Notes: a model not told the origin generated them from the sequence alone. A DNA stretch of 35,619 bases from Mesostigma viride (GCA_009746045.1 RPFO01002048.1:373001-408619), one strand, 5' to 3'. Shown: positions 1-9,992, counted from the first letter of the stretch. Made by a program: numbers and translations.

Positions 1-1
1 G

Positions 2-190
2 GATTGCCCGTGGGCAGTTAGCTGCGACGAGGTAGCAACTGACCCAAGGCTGCAGTATGATCCTCGCACAAACCTCTTTGCAAACCTTTGCTGTGAGCAC
101 GGCCCGAGCGCTTTGGCGGAGAAGTGGGAATCGAGGACGGAGAAGCCACTGAAGATGGAGTTTGACACGATTGAGGACATTGAGGACGAC
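2..190 (+). CDS. Exon fragment A of a large uncharacterised, probably transposon-derived protein (5' part outside window)
   Basis: An open frame enters from the left edge and reads 63 codons up to the TIR of the 9.8-kb transposon; beyond that boundary it gains five codons and a stop (206-208) from transposon sequence. Visible motifs are CDEVATDPRLQYDPRTN, then CCEHG and an acidic tail IEDIEDD. A D-E pair followed by a short strand and a C-x-H motif resembles the first acidic strand of RNase-H-like transposases; I infer this and have not shown it. The next part of the protein (LEGGKLHLAVEAL) lies about 9.8 kb away at 10035, so the transposon interrupts the gene here. From memory, the segments fit in this order a large uncharacterised family seen in agaricomycetes. 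The frame is phase 0 at position 190. Confidence 0.6.
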
Positions 191-239
191 GTGGTTTTAC
201 CGGATTAGGATACATTTGCACGGCTTCAAATGTATCCTA
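191..239. repeat. Left TIR plus subterminal hairpin
   Basis: The 27-bp TIR occupies 191-217. Directly inside it, AGGATACATTTG (207-218) pairs with CAAATGTATCCT (227-238) across an 8-nt loop, giving a perfect 12-bp stem. The stem therefore uses the inner half of the TIR, so the left end can fold on itself as well as pair with the right end. Confidence 0.75.
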
Positions 240-1079
240 AATGCACCATTGGCAAACATGGTTTCTGGACATGGTCGATATCATTAATATCAAAGGCAAG
301 CATGATATGATCATGCTTGCCAAAGATGTTGTCTCTTTTCATATTTCACACATATATTATCGGCCTCGGCGTGCCATGCTTCCACGTTTGTTGTCTCTTT
401 TCATATATTGTGAATATGATCAATAAAATTCCAAACATGACCATGTTGGAGACTTCAAGTGGAGCATCATGATTACTGTTTTCACTATTAGGTAACCCAT
501 GGTTCATGTTAACATGGCATAATGAGCAATCCTATTGACCCCATGACTAATGGTGAAGTTAATAAAGTTACATCGTGGCACGTCACTATAGCATCAAGTT
601 GCATCATTGTGCATAAAGTAGTTTAGCACTGAGTTGGCATGCCAACACCAGGTACACTAAATAAATTAAAACCAGAATTGATAAACAACCCAGTATCCAA
701 ATACAGTATCCATATATATGCAGGTCGTACTACAGGTACAGCCACGGCTGCCACGCGGCTTCTGCAGCGATCACGCTCTTTCTCCTAGACAATTGCTCTA
801 CTGGTCCCTACAGGTCGGTCGACTTGGACCATGATGCGTCAAGAACAGTTAATTGACCGACTTAAACAAGATGTTTGTCTACATGCAGCTGTCTGCACCT
901 AACTAACGCGAAACCGCGTGCTACCAAATATAGGGGCAAATGCATGAGTAACACATGTCAACGCACAACCGGTGGAAATCACGCGATACCAACCGCGGCA
1001 ACAGTGGTGTGAACATAGCGGGCACTGACATGCAAAAAAGCACCAGCAGCGGCATCAGTAGCAAATTGTAGCAGCGGAA
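240..1079. other. Left non-coding part of the transposon
   Basis: No convincing gene is visible. A perfect 12-bp inverted repeat with a 3-nt spacer lies at 295-321 (GGCAAGCATGAT on the left arm). A polyadenylation-like AATAAA occurs near 421. The rest is AT-rich, unremarkable sequence that may include the 3' end of the leftward gene. Confidence 0.5.
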
Positions 1080-1084
1080 CAATA

Positions 1085-1460
1085 GCCACTACATCAATGC
1101 AACAACACATCAGCCCAGCAACACAGCAGCAGCATGACCGTAGCACAGCAGCAGCACAACTGTAGCACATCAACACGGCCGCATAGCAGGAGCACAAGTC
1201 AGCGCAGCAGCAACTTAGTATGCCGATTCCTGAATTTCCTATCAGTGGACTATAGTCCATTGATAGGAAATTCACTAATAGGCAGTACTAGCTCAGCAGC
1301 ACGGCAGCAATGCAGCAGTGCATCAACACAGCAGCACGGCAGCAATACATCAGCGGCACGGCAGCAATGCAGCAACACATCAGCACAATAGCACAGCAGC
1401 AGCACGGCAGCAATGCAGCAGCAATAGCATGGCAGCACAGCAGCAGCAGCAGCAGCACAT
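1085..1460. repeat. CAG/CAGCAACA-rich cryptic repeat
   Basis: Imperfect repeats based on CAGCAG, CAGCACGGCAGCAATG and CAGCAACACAT fill this stretch, ending in a purer (CAG)n around 1438-1457. It lies just downstream of the stop codon of the leftward gene, so it would be in that gene's 3' untranslated region, transcribed as CTG/GCTG repeats. Long open frames on both strands here come from the triplet periodicity and I do not call them as genes. Confidence 0.75.
1232..1273. repeat. 42-bp near-perfect palindrome
   Basis: The left half begins GAATTTCCTATCAGTGGAC and the right half ends GTCCATTGATAGGAAATTC. The two halves are exact reverse complements except for one G/T position, with no spacer. 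A weaker symmetry extends outward to about 1220-1285 (TGCC...GGCA). It interrupts the CAG-rich tract. Confidence 0.85.
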
Positions 1461-1493
1461 GAGCAGCTCAATGACAACAACGCTGCTTGCGCT

Positions 1494-3051
1494 TCAGCAG
1501 TCGTCGTCGTCGTCATCGTCATCGGCAAGGATGAGCGCTCGCTTCCGACGCCGGGAGGCGCCTGCGTTGTTGTTCTCCGCCACAACGTCGCTGGGTGGAA
1601 CCATCTCGCGCAATCGAGCCTCGGCCAGGGTGATATCCGGCGCTTGCAACGCAGGGACGACCACACCGGGGCACCCGCAGATCTGTGCCTCCAGCTCGTG
1701 GAGAGGCACGCAAGAAACCGCGTCCTCCTCCCAACGGGCACCCCAGTACATGGCTACCATGTCGTTTTGCGTGTCGACAACAGCGACACGACCATGGTAC
1801 CTGCCGTCCCGGCTTTCGGTGCGACCGTCCGCGGATGTCACACGCTCCGACGCCCAATGACACACGACTTGCCCTACGAGGTTGCGGCTGCCACTCTTGA
1901 CCTGCAGCGTTACGCCTTCCCAGCATGCCTTCGCCATGCCGACGATGCCCTTCGAGCATTCAGCATCTTGCCACTTCACGACCGGGTGTTCCGCGTCATA
2001 GGGCACCTCCTTCAGCGCCTTTAGGCACTCCTTGGTGAGCTTTTTGTTCGCACCCAAGGAGACTCCATGGGGCGGCTGACCTCGCTTGCCCACCACTTGT
2101 GTCAAGACGAGGTCTGAGGCGGTGATGATCACCGTGTGCGCCGCAGTGGTTGGCGGATGGGGCCATTGCGCAATGTCTGTATTCCACGGGTGCCACGTGT
2201 CATGCAAATGCTTAGCGCGGTATACAAAGAGCTCAATAGAAGGTTGGCCGCCATCCTCCTTCGCAACCACCTCCTTGATGATGCCAACGAGGACTGGAGT
2301 CCACGTGAGCTTCGAGTTGCAGAGAATACCAGCTGAAGGGTGCCAGTATAGAACAGCGGAGCCTTTCTCAACGCCTTGCATGCGCTTCAAGTAAGCGACC
2401 TTGGCTGCCATGGCCCTGTCTTCTGCCGCCCATTCCTGCTGTGTGTGGCCATCATGACGAACTCGGTCTACCAGCGGGGTGACGCGCACCGCCTCTGCGT
2501 CGACCAACGCCATGAAGTGCTCTTCTTGCGTCGGTGGTGGTTCAGGCGCTGCATCGTGCTCACGCAGGGCGGAGATGTCCGCGCGAGATGGCCACGGCAA
2601 AGGGCGCCACTCCTCAGGCACCTCCTCAGGGGCATGTGGGACTTGACTTGCGAAAAAAGGCCTTGTTTGGCTTGATGGTGTCGGGCGGAAAGTACCACTG
2701 CCAGATGCCATGGGGCAACTTCTCGACCCTTGTTTTGATCGACTCCAGCTCCTTCCCCAGAAACTCCATGTTCAATGGTGCGAAGGCTGGGGTGTCCTGC
2801 AACATCGGAATGCGGTCTGGATCCACAAGTCGGACGCCAAACAGCGGCCGCCCCTCCGCATCAAACCTGTATGGCTGTGTCATCGCCTTCCCGCACCGTG
2901 GCGCGCCTTCCTGTCGAGTCCCCGCGGGCTGCCACGGCGTCTTTTGGGACTCCGTGGTCCGGTAGGACAACCAGGTCTCTGTGTTGCCCTGTACCTGGAA
3001 GAAGACGGCGTGGTGCACCTTCATTGAGCGACCGCGTTTTTCAGGCACCGG
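1494..3051 (-). CDS. Unknown protein carried by the TIR transposon (frameshifted)
   Basis: The minus strand codes from about 3051 (or from an ATG at 3024, MKVHHAVFF) to a stop at 1494. Composition is protein-like with many Trp, Tyr and His: LPHGIWQWYFPPDTIKP, GSAVLYWHPSAG, HDTWHPWNTDIAQWPHPP, VAMYWGARWEEDAV, ending in RRRKRALILA and a run of Asp. The frame changes by one base near a T6 run at about 2656-2661; either side reads cleanly. No catalytic signature is recognisable; the alternating hydrophobic/aromatic segments could be a small-barrel reader domain, which is a guess. A candidate 3' splice site (CACAG) lies at 3052, directly downstream of the GC-rich minisatellite, so the gene may have an upstream exon. 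It is divergent from the polyQ gene at 6855. Confidence 0.55.
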
Positions 3052-3059
3052 CTGTGCCG

Positions 3060-4270
3060 CTCCGCCGCTCCGCCGCTCCGCCGCCCGCCGGCTGCGCCGC
3101 CGGCCCGCCGCGCGCCGGCTGCCCCGCCCCGTAGCCCGTCGACAGGCTGCCCCGCCCCGCCGCATGCCAGCTGCGCCGGCCCGCCGCCCATGCGCGCCGG
3201 CAGCGCCGTTGGCCCCCCGCGCGCCGACGGCCCTGCCCCGCCGCCCGTTGACAGCCCCGCCCCGCCGCATGCCAGCTGCGCCGGCCCGCCGCCCATGCGC
3301 GCCGGCAGCGCCGCTGGCCCCCGCGCGCCGACGGCCCTGCCCCGCCGCCCGTCGACTGCCCCGCCCCGCCGCCCGTCGACAGCCCTGCCCCGCCGCATGC
3401 AGGCTGCGCCGCCGCTGCCACCTCGCTGCGCGCTGGCTGCGCCACCTCGCCGCCCGCCGACGGCGCCGCCCCGCCGCGCACCGGCTGCCCCGCCCCGCCG
3501 CCCGTCGACTGCCCCGCCCCGCCGCATGCCAGCTGCGCCGGCCCGCCGCCCACGCGCGCCGGCAGCGCCGCTGGCCCCCCGCGCGCTGACGGCCCTGCCC
3601 CGCCGCCCGTCGACTGCCCCGCCCCGCCGCCCGTCGACAGCCCCGACCCACCGCATGCCAGGTGCGCCGGCCCGCCGCCCGCGCGCGCCGGCAGCGCCGC
3701 TGGCCCCCCGCGCGCCGACGGCCCTGCCCCGCCGCCCGTCGACAGCCCTGCCCCGCCGCCCGTCGACAGCCCCGCCCCGCCGCATGCCAGCTGCGCCGGC
3801 CCGCTGCCCACGCGCGCCGGCAGCGCCGCTGGCCCTGCCCCGCCGCCCGTCGACTGCCCCGCCCCGCCGCCCGTCGACAGCCCCGACCCACCGCATGCCA
3901 GGTGCGCCGGCCCGCCGCCCGCGCGCGCCGGCAGCGCCGCTGGCCCCCGCGCGCCGACGGCCCTGCCCCGCCGCCCGTCGACAGCCCTGCCCCGCCGCCC
4001 GTCGACAGCCCCGCCCCGCCGCATGCCAGCTGCGCCGGCCCGCTGCCCACGCGCGCCGGCAGCGCCGCTGGCCCTGCCCCGCCGCCCGTCGACTGCCCCG
4101 CCCCGCCGCCCGTCGACAGCCCTGCCCCGCCGCATGCCAGGTGCGCCGGCCCGCCGCCCGCGCGCACCGGCAGCGCCGCTGGCCCCCGCGCGCCGACGGC
4201 CCTGCCCCGCCGCCCGTCGACAGCCCCGCCCCGCCGCATGCCAGCTGCGCCGGCCGGCCGCCCATGCGCG
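3060..4270. repeat. GC-rich higher-order minisatellite (104-130 bp units)
   Basis: Units contain CCGCCCGTCGACAGCCCCGC, GCATGCCAGCTGCGCCGG and CGCGCGCCGGCAGCGCCGCTGG. The GCATGCCA landmark recurs at about 3162, 3267, 3523, 3652, 3782, 3892, 4021, 4132 and 4236. SalI-type GTCGAC sites recur throughout. All six frames are largely open because the array lacks A/T-rich codons, so several overlapping 'proteins' of more than 200 residues appear; these are artefacts of composition. On the minus strand a GTGAGA donor at 4321 and a CACAG acceptor at 3052 bracket the array, so it may lie in an intron of the leftward gene. Confidence 0.85.
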
Positions 4271-4322
4271 CCATGCGCTTCGCAGGTCCATTGGGATCAT
4301 GAGGCCTGCGCAAAATCTCACC

Positions 4323-5378
4323 TCGGAGGCCCGTGCTACTTCTAGTAAGATGCTTGCATTTTCAATGCGTCACCTATATGCAGGCATAGAGGGTGGTACA
4401 TGGCGCTAGACTCATCAGGGGATAGGAGCCATGCCCTCAGCAATTACTCACCTCCTGGCCCTTGCTGTTGCGGTCTCGGATGAAGATGATGGTCTACACG
4501 CCGCCGCATGCAAACAAGGAATGAGAGACAAAGCCGTGCGAGGCCAATATGGGCACAGTGAGAGAAACAAGTCGACGCGAACCTACATCACGAGTGTCAG
4601 CGAAGGGGACCCATGGGAGAAGTCTCCCTCCCATGGTATCATTCACGGACACACGCAGCGGCCATGGGAACAGCCAAAACAGCAGGTTCACACACGCAAG
4701 GGCAACGACCTGCAGTGCCTGACCAGCATGTCGGTCAGTTGTGATTGGCAAGGCAGAGCCACACACACCAGGTACACGCTGCATGGGCAGGGAAGACGCT
4801 CTTACATGAGAAAAAGCGAGGAAACGTGCGCGAGAAGGATATTAAGAGCGATCCGCGCTAGAAGGATGCTACAATAGCATCATATATTCAAGAATTAGCA
4901 AAGAAAGATGTAGAAAAGAGACAAAAGAAAGAAATACGAGAGAAAGCAAAGACAGGGAGCTGCCAAACCGGGCAGACAAAAAGTTACGAGCGGCAAGAGT
5001 TGTGAACGCTGCACTTGATTGCTTTCTCTGACTTGTCAACTGCGAAGAGTGACTGACTTACCTCTCTGGAAATGGTATGCTCAGCATCCCATGGTAATGA
5101 AATGGTGAGCTATGCTGTCAGACATGCCTATATAACATAGCTACCCTAGGGTCCTAATACAAAACTAGAAATCAAACCATACCGTGAGTTTCCCGGCTCG
5201 CACGGCCTCCTCCCTTTGTGCCAACGCCTGCAAACACAACGGGCCGTGGAGGAGGGTGGAAAGGTGGGCAAGTGTGGAGGAGTTTGGGGGGACCGGGTTG
5301 AGCAGCGGTGGGGGAAAGATGTGCCGGTCATGATGTTGTCAACTACAGCTGTTGTATCGTGATTCACCTTCAATAAGT
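4323..5378. other. Region without a supported gene
   Basis: There are short open frames on both strands (a 148-codon one at 4431-4877 on +, and a 96-codon one at 4494-4784 on -), but neither has recognisable motifs, a persuasive start context or a matching splice site. The area could hold the promoter and first exon of the leftward gene; I cannot resolve it. Confidence 0.4.
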
Positions 5379-5690
5379 CTACTGTTCTACATCCGGTGGT
5401 GGATGGACACAAGCAATAAAGGCCCCGCCCACAACTCAGATTTCTTTAGAAAATCTACTGATCTACATTCGATGGCGCCTTCACAGAAGCAGGAAACTCC
5501 GCCCACCGGTCAAATGTGACGCCCAACAAAGCCCCAACTTATTTCTTCAAGAAGTATACTGTTTTACATCCGGTAGTGCTTGGACAGAAGCAATATGTAA
5601 AGCCCGCCCACAAATCGGATTTCTTTACGAAAAACCTGTTTTACGTTAGATGGGGTCTTGACAGATTCAAGCAGCAATACTCGTTTCTAC
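5379..5690. repeat. Degenerate tandem repeat of about 76-100 bp, four copies
   Basis: Copies start near 5379, 5455, 5557 and 5635. Each begins with a (C)TACTG(T/A)T(C/T)TAC-AT(C/T)CG-like block, followed by GGACA-AAGCA, GCCCGCCCAC and a TTTCTTTA(G/C)(G)AAAA-like tract. Divergence between copies is high compared with the neighbouring arrays, suggesting an old duplication. Confidence 0.6.
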
Positions 5691-5749
5691 CTGCGTGCGA
5701 CTGCAGCGGCCGAGTGCTGCAACTTGCCTTCACGTCCCAGTCTTCACGT

Positions 5750-6690
5750 GACAGTCCTGGTCTTCACGTCTTCACGTCTTCACGTCTTCACGTCTTCACG
5801 TCTTCACGTCTTCACGTCTCTTCACGTCTTCACGTCTTCACGACTTCACCTGAACTTGCGGCGTATCGTATCTTTGATACCTTGCATGCACGTCTTCACG
5901 TCTTCACGTCTTCACCGCGTCTTCACCTGTCTTCACCACGTCTTCACGTCTTCGCGTCTTCACGTCTTCACGGCTTCACCTGAACACCTGAACTTCACCT
6001 GAACTTGCCGTATCGTGTCTTCACGTCTTCACGTCTTCACGTCTTCACGTCTTCACCGCGTCTTCACCTGTCTTCACCACGTCTTCACGGCTTCACGTCT
6101 TCACGTCTTCACGGCTTCACCTGAACACCTGAACTTCACCTGAACTTGCCGTATCGTGTCTTCACGTCTTCACGTCTTCACGTCTTCACGTCTTCACGTC
6201 TTCACGTCTTCACCGCGTCTTCACCTGTCTTCACCACGTCTTCACGTCTTCGCGTCTTCACGGCTTCACGGCTTCACCTGAACACCTGAACTTCACCTGA
6301 ACTTGCCGTATCGTGTCTTCACGTCTTCACGTCTTCACGTCTTCACGTCTTCACGTCTTCACGTCTTCACCGCGTCTTCACCTGTCTTCACCACGTCTTC
6401 ACGGCTTCACGGCTTCACGTCTTCACGGCTTCACCTGAACACCTGAACTTCACCTGAACTTGCCGTATCGTGTCTTCACGTCTTCACGTCTTCACGTCTT
6501 CACGTCTTCACGTCTTCACCTGTCTTCACCACGTCTTCACGGCTTCACCTGAACACCTGAACTTCACCTGAACTTGCCGTATCGTGTCTTCACGTCTTCA
6601 CGTCTTCACGTCTTCACGTCTTCACGTCTTCACCGCGTCTTCACCTGTCTTCACCACGTCTTCACGGCTTCACCTGAACACCTGAACTTT
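5750..6690. repeat. 9-bp minisatellite (CGTCTTCAC)n with higher-order structure
   Basis: The basic unit is CGTCTTCAC. It is organised into higher-order blocks, each opened by GAACTTGCCGTATCGTG and closed by GGCTTCACCTGAACACCTGA. The GAACTTGCC landmark occurs at about 6001, 6142, 6299, 6456 and 6570 (spacings 141, 157, 157 and 114). Divergent edge copies lie at about 5855 and 6690. A 9-bp unit keeps the reading frame, so open frames encoding SRLHVFTS-type repeats appear; I do not call these genes. Confidence 0.9.
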
Positions 6691-6854
6691 GCGTATCGTA
6701 TCTTTCATACATTGCATCATTTGCATGCCTTGGAGCTGCACGTCTTCAAGCAGTGTCACCCAGTTCCCGCTTGATTCAAATGCACTTCGCGCTTGAATTC
6801 GTGACTTCGCCCCGCTCAAGGTGGAAAGAATGATGGGCACTAGCCACGGGAACT

Positions 6855-7201
6855 ATGCCCGATGCTGATAGCCGAAGCGATGACATGGACGAATTGATTG
6901 ATTTGTGTTATGCCGGGGACGATTGTAGAAAATGGGTGCTAGGAAAGAAATCTGGTGCCATGAAAGTAGTTTTTTGGCCGGTGCAAACCACCAATGCGCC
7001 GGCCGATGTGGCAAGGTCCTGCACGGCAGCCAGAGCGCACCCAGCCAGAGCGTACCCAGCCGCTGCCGCCGCCGACCCCCGTACTGGTGGGCGTGGAACA
7101 GACGATGAGAGAGATGCAACGAGCTATGGAGAACCAAAGCAAGAAGGTTGAAGAGCTTGGTTTGCAGCTGCGTCAAGAGGTGCAGAAACAAGTGGTCCAG
7201 C

Positions 7202-7249
<48 letters not shown>

Positions 7250-7286
7250 TGCAGCAGCAACTGCAGCAGCAACTGCAGCAACAACT

Positions 7287-7340
<54 letters not shown>

Positions 7341-7472
7341 CTTCAGTTCCCGCAGGCAGCGTCGGCAATGTCGCAGTTTCCACAGGCATTGTCGGCACTG
7401 CAGCAGTTTTCGCAGGGACCGTCGGCAGCAGAGCAGTTCCCGCAGGGATCATCGGTGGTGCAGCAGTTCTTT
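6855..7472 (+). CDS. PolyQ/coiled-coil protein of unknown function, exon 1
   Basis: An ATG at 6855 opens MPDADSRSDDMDELIDLCYA, with GKKSGAMKVVFWPVQTTNAP soon after. From about 7020 the convincing coding continues one frame over as PVLVGVEQTMREMQRAMENQ then KKVEELGLQLRQEVQKQ, a likely coiled coil, running into a long glutamine tract. After the tract, ALQFPQAAS and repeated QFPQ/QQF motifs are back in the first frame. Two compensating one-base shifts (near 7020 and inside the CAG tract) are needed. The exon ends at 7472, before GTGAGT. The function is unknown; the QFPQ repeats and coiled coil suggest a self-associating protein. The gene lies inside the TIR transposon and diverges from the leftward gene. 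Confidence 0.5.
7206..7340 (+). repeat. CAG trinucleotide tract encoding polyglutamine
   Basis: Two nearly pure (CAG)n blocks flank three to four CAACTGCAG-type interruptions (about 7246-7291). It is read as glutamine (with Leu interruptions) in the coding frame before it. Slippage within the tract probably accounts for one of the frame shifts in this gene. Confidence 0.9.
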
Positions 7473-9387
7473 GTGAGTCATTCGTGTAGTGTTGAGTGGG
7501 TGGGGTGGGGGTGTGTGGGGGGGGGGGTGTAGGGGGGTTTGACTGTGTGACTGCGTGGCTGCTTGGCTGGAAAGGAGGGTGCGTGGCTGTGTGGCTGCGT
7601 GGCTGCGCTGCTGCGTGGCTGCGTGGCTGCGCTGCTGCGTGGCTGCGTGGCTGCTTGGCTGGAAAGGAGGGTGCGTGGCTGTGTGGCTGCGTGGCTGCGC
7701 TGCTGCGTGGCTGCGTGGCTGCGCTGCTGCGTGGCTGCGTGGCTGCGTGGCTGCGTGGCTGCGTGGCTGCGTGGCTGCGTGGCTGCGTGGCTGCGTGGCT
7801 GCTTGGCTGGAAAGGAGGGTGCGTGGCTGTGTGGCTGCGTGGCTGCGCTGCTGCGTGGCTGCGTGGCTGCGTGGCTGCTTGGCTGGAAAGGAGGGTGCGT
7901 GGCTGTGTGGCTGCGTGGCTGCGCTGCTGCGTGGCTGCGTCGCTGCGTGGCTGCGTGGCTGCGTGGCTGCGTGGCTGGAAAGGAGGGTGCGTGGCTGTGT
8001 GGCTGCGTGGCTGCGCTGCTGCGTGGCTGCGTGGCTGCGTGGCTGCGTGGCTGCGCTGCTGCGTGGCTGCGTGGCTGCGTGGCTGTGTGGCTGCGTGGCT
8101 GCGCTGCTGCGTGGCTGCGTGGCTGCGTGGCTGCTTGGCTGGAAAGGAGGGTGCGTGGCTGTGTGGCTGCGTGGCTGCGCTGCTGCGTGGCTGCGTGGCT
8201 GCTTGGCTGGAAAGGAGGGTGCGTGGCTGTGTGGCTGCGTGGCTGCGCTGCTGCGTGGCTGCGTGGCTGCGTGGCTGCGTGGCTGCGTGGCTGGAAAGGA
8301 GGGTGCGTGGCTGTGTGGCTGCGTGGCTGGGCTGCTGCGTGGCTGCGTGGCTGCGTGGCTGCGCTGCTGCGTGGCTGCGTGGCTGCGTGGCTGTGTGGCT
8401 GCGTGGCTGCGTGGCTGCGTGGCTGCGTGGCTGCGTGGCTGCGTGGCTGCTTGGCTGGAAAGGAGGGTGCGTGGCTGTGTGGCTGCGTGGCTGCGCTGCT
8501 GCATGGCTGCGTGGCTGCTTGGCTGGAAAGGAGGGTGCGTGGCTGTGTGGCTGCGTGGCTGCGTGGCTGCGTGGCTGCGTGGCTGCGTGGCTGCGTGGCT
8601 GCGTGGCTGCGTGGCTGGAAAGGAGGGTGCGTGGCTGTGTGGCTGCGTGGCTGCGCTGCTGCGTGGCTGCGTGGCTGCGTGGCTGCGTGGCTGCGCTGCT
8701 GCGTGGCTGCGTGGCTGCGTGGCTGTGTGGCTGCGTGGCTGCGCTGCTGCGTGGCTGCGTGGCTGCGTGGCTGCGTGGCTGCGTGGCTGCTTGGCTGGAA
8801 AGGAGGGTGCGTGGCTGTGTGGCTGCGTGGCTGCGCTGCTGCGTGGCTGCGTGGCTGCGTGGCTGGAAAGGAGGGTGCGTGGCTGTGTGGCTGCGTGGCT
8901 GCGCTGCTGCGTGGCTGCGTGGCTGCGTGGCTGCGTGGCTGCTTGGCTGGAAAGGAGGGTGCGTGGCTGTGTGGCTGCGTAGCTGCGCTGCTGCGTGGCT
9001 GCGTGGCTGCGTGGCTGCGTGGCTGCGTGGCTGCGTGGCTGCGTGGCTGCGTGGCTGCGTGGCTGCGTGGCTGCGTGGCTGCGTGGCTGCGTGGCTGCGT
9101 GGCTGCGTGGCTGGAAAGGAGGGTGCGTGGCTGTGTGGCTGCGTGGCTGCGCTGCTGCGTGGCGGCGTGGCTGCGTGGCTGCGTGGCTGGCTGGGGGGGG
9201 GGGGGGGTGCCGGGTGCGTGGATGCGTGGATGTGTGGCTGGGTGGGTGCGTCACTGCGTGGCTGGCTGGCTCTGTGGCTGCGTGGGCGGCTGGATGGCCG
9301 GGTCAGCGTGGCTTCGTGTTCAATGGGATGCTAATATGTTGTTGCCTTTGGATGCCACAGTTCATGGATTCTTTTGTTCACATGCAG
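7473..9387 (+). other. Predicted 1.9-kb intron almost filled by a minisatellite
   Basis: The donor is TTT|GTGAGT at 7473 and the acceptor is ACATGCAG|GTG at 9387. Both flanks are in phase 0, so splicing joins the QQFF end of exon 1 to the VLPSSPSTSS start of exon 2 without a frame break. The same CATGCAG acceptor type is used at 22649 in the host gene. Transcript evidence would be needed to confirm it. Confidence 0.55.
7555..9190. repeat. 8-bp minisatellite (GCGTGGCT)n with GGAAAGGAGGGTGCG higher-order marker
   Basis: The 8-bp unit GCGTGGCT is interspersed with GCGCTGCT variants and with the block TTGGCTGGAAAGGAGGGTGC. The GGAAAGGAGGG marker occurs about 15 times (for example near 7569, 7661, 7809, 7885, 7978, 8141, 8209, 8293, 8458, 8525, 8618, 8798, 8865, 8949 and 9113). 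Because 8 is not a multiple of 3 and the unit lacks stops, all three + frames read the same octapeptide series (VAAWLRGC) and the minus strand reads SHAATQPR. This explains the very long overlapping open frames. Poly-G runs bound the array on both sides. Confidence 0.95.
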
Positions 9388-9507
9388 GTGCTGCCGTCTT
9401 CCCCATCGACGTCGTCAAGACCGATGTCGCCAAGAAGGATGATGCAATCACTCTCGGCCATGTTTAACTCATGTGGGCCTTCATGGCCATACGGGAAATA
9501 TTATTGA
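9388..9507 (+). CDS. PolyQ protein, exon 2 (C-terminus)
   Basis: The exon begins right after ACATGCAG at 9387 and reads VLPSSPSTSSRPMSPRRMMQ through to a TGA at 9505-9507. The Ser/Pro/Met-rich composition matches the end of exon 1 and the phase agrees (0/0). No domain is recognised. A polyadenylation-like AATAAA lies downstream near 9911, inside the transposon and about 80 bp before its right TIR. Confidence 0.45.
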   Translation: MLPSSPSTSSRPMSPRRMMQSLSAMFNSCGPSWPYGKYY

Positions 9508-9992
9508 ATCAGTTCTTTGACACTGAGTTGGCACTACGCAACACCTTTGATGCACATGAGTGCAGGGCGCATGTGTTGGAACCATGCAACCATGGCGATC
9601 CCTCAAAAAGTTTGGTTATGTAATAAGTGACACAATTATTCCGGACGTATGATGGCCCAACGTCCTGTAAGGTTGAGTTGTCTTGGAGGAGGAGCGTGAT
9701 GACCGCGGAAGCCGCGTGGGTGTGCTATATCTTGAAGATGTACGGTCTTGGAAGAGTTATGGTCTTGGAATCATATAATAATGAGCTTGGAATAAAGTTG
9801 CGGGCAGCCTTCAATTGGCATGTATGTTGTCTCATTGATGTTGTCTCATTGCGTTAATGGCTCAATTGTCTTAGTTTATATAATGTATATCTTGGGAAAC
9901 TCATTGCTTCAATAAAATGCATGCTAGGCGCAATCAACCCCCACAAACACATCTGAAAACTGCACAGTGCATCAAATGTATCCTAGACAAAA
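9508..9992. other. 3' flank of the polyQ gene up to the right TIR
   Basis: No supported gene. It contains AATAAA at about 9911 and the subterminal CAAATGTATCCTA at 9973-9985. A short open frame (9627-9857) has no recognisable feature. Confidence 0.45.

Noticed and set aside
2981-4345. Long Arg/Pro/Ala-rich open frames on both strands
   Set aside because: They follow from the GC-rich tandem array lacking A/T-rich stop codons; no non-repetitive coding is attached except the leftward gene that starts at or after 3051.
4431-4877. 148-codon open frame on the + strand
   Set aside because: No recognisable motif, no splice or start support, and protein composition is unremarkable.
5750-6690. CRISPR-like regular repeats
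   Set aside because: Units are direct 9-bp tandem repeats without unique spacers, in eukaryotic DNA; this is a minisatellite.
5516-6774. Open frames encoding Ser-Arg-Leu-His-Val-Phe-Thr repeats
   Set aside because: A 9-bp repeat unit keeps frame by arithmetic; there is no unique coding sequence around it.
7496-9467. Several overlapping open frames of 470-630 codons on both strands
   Set aside because: They are produced by the 8-bp stop-free minisatellite, which reads the same octapeptide in every frame; composition is not protein-like and the array sits in a predicted intron.
9627-9857. 76-codon frame between the polyQ gene and the right TIR
   Set aside because: Short, no motif, and located in the likely 3' untranslated region.
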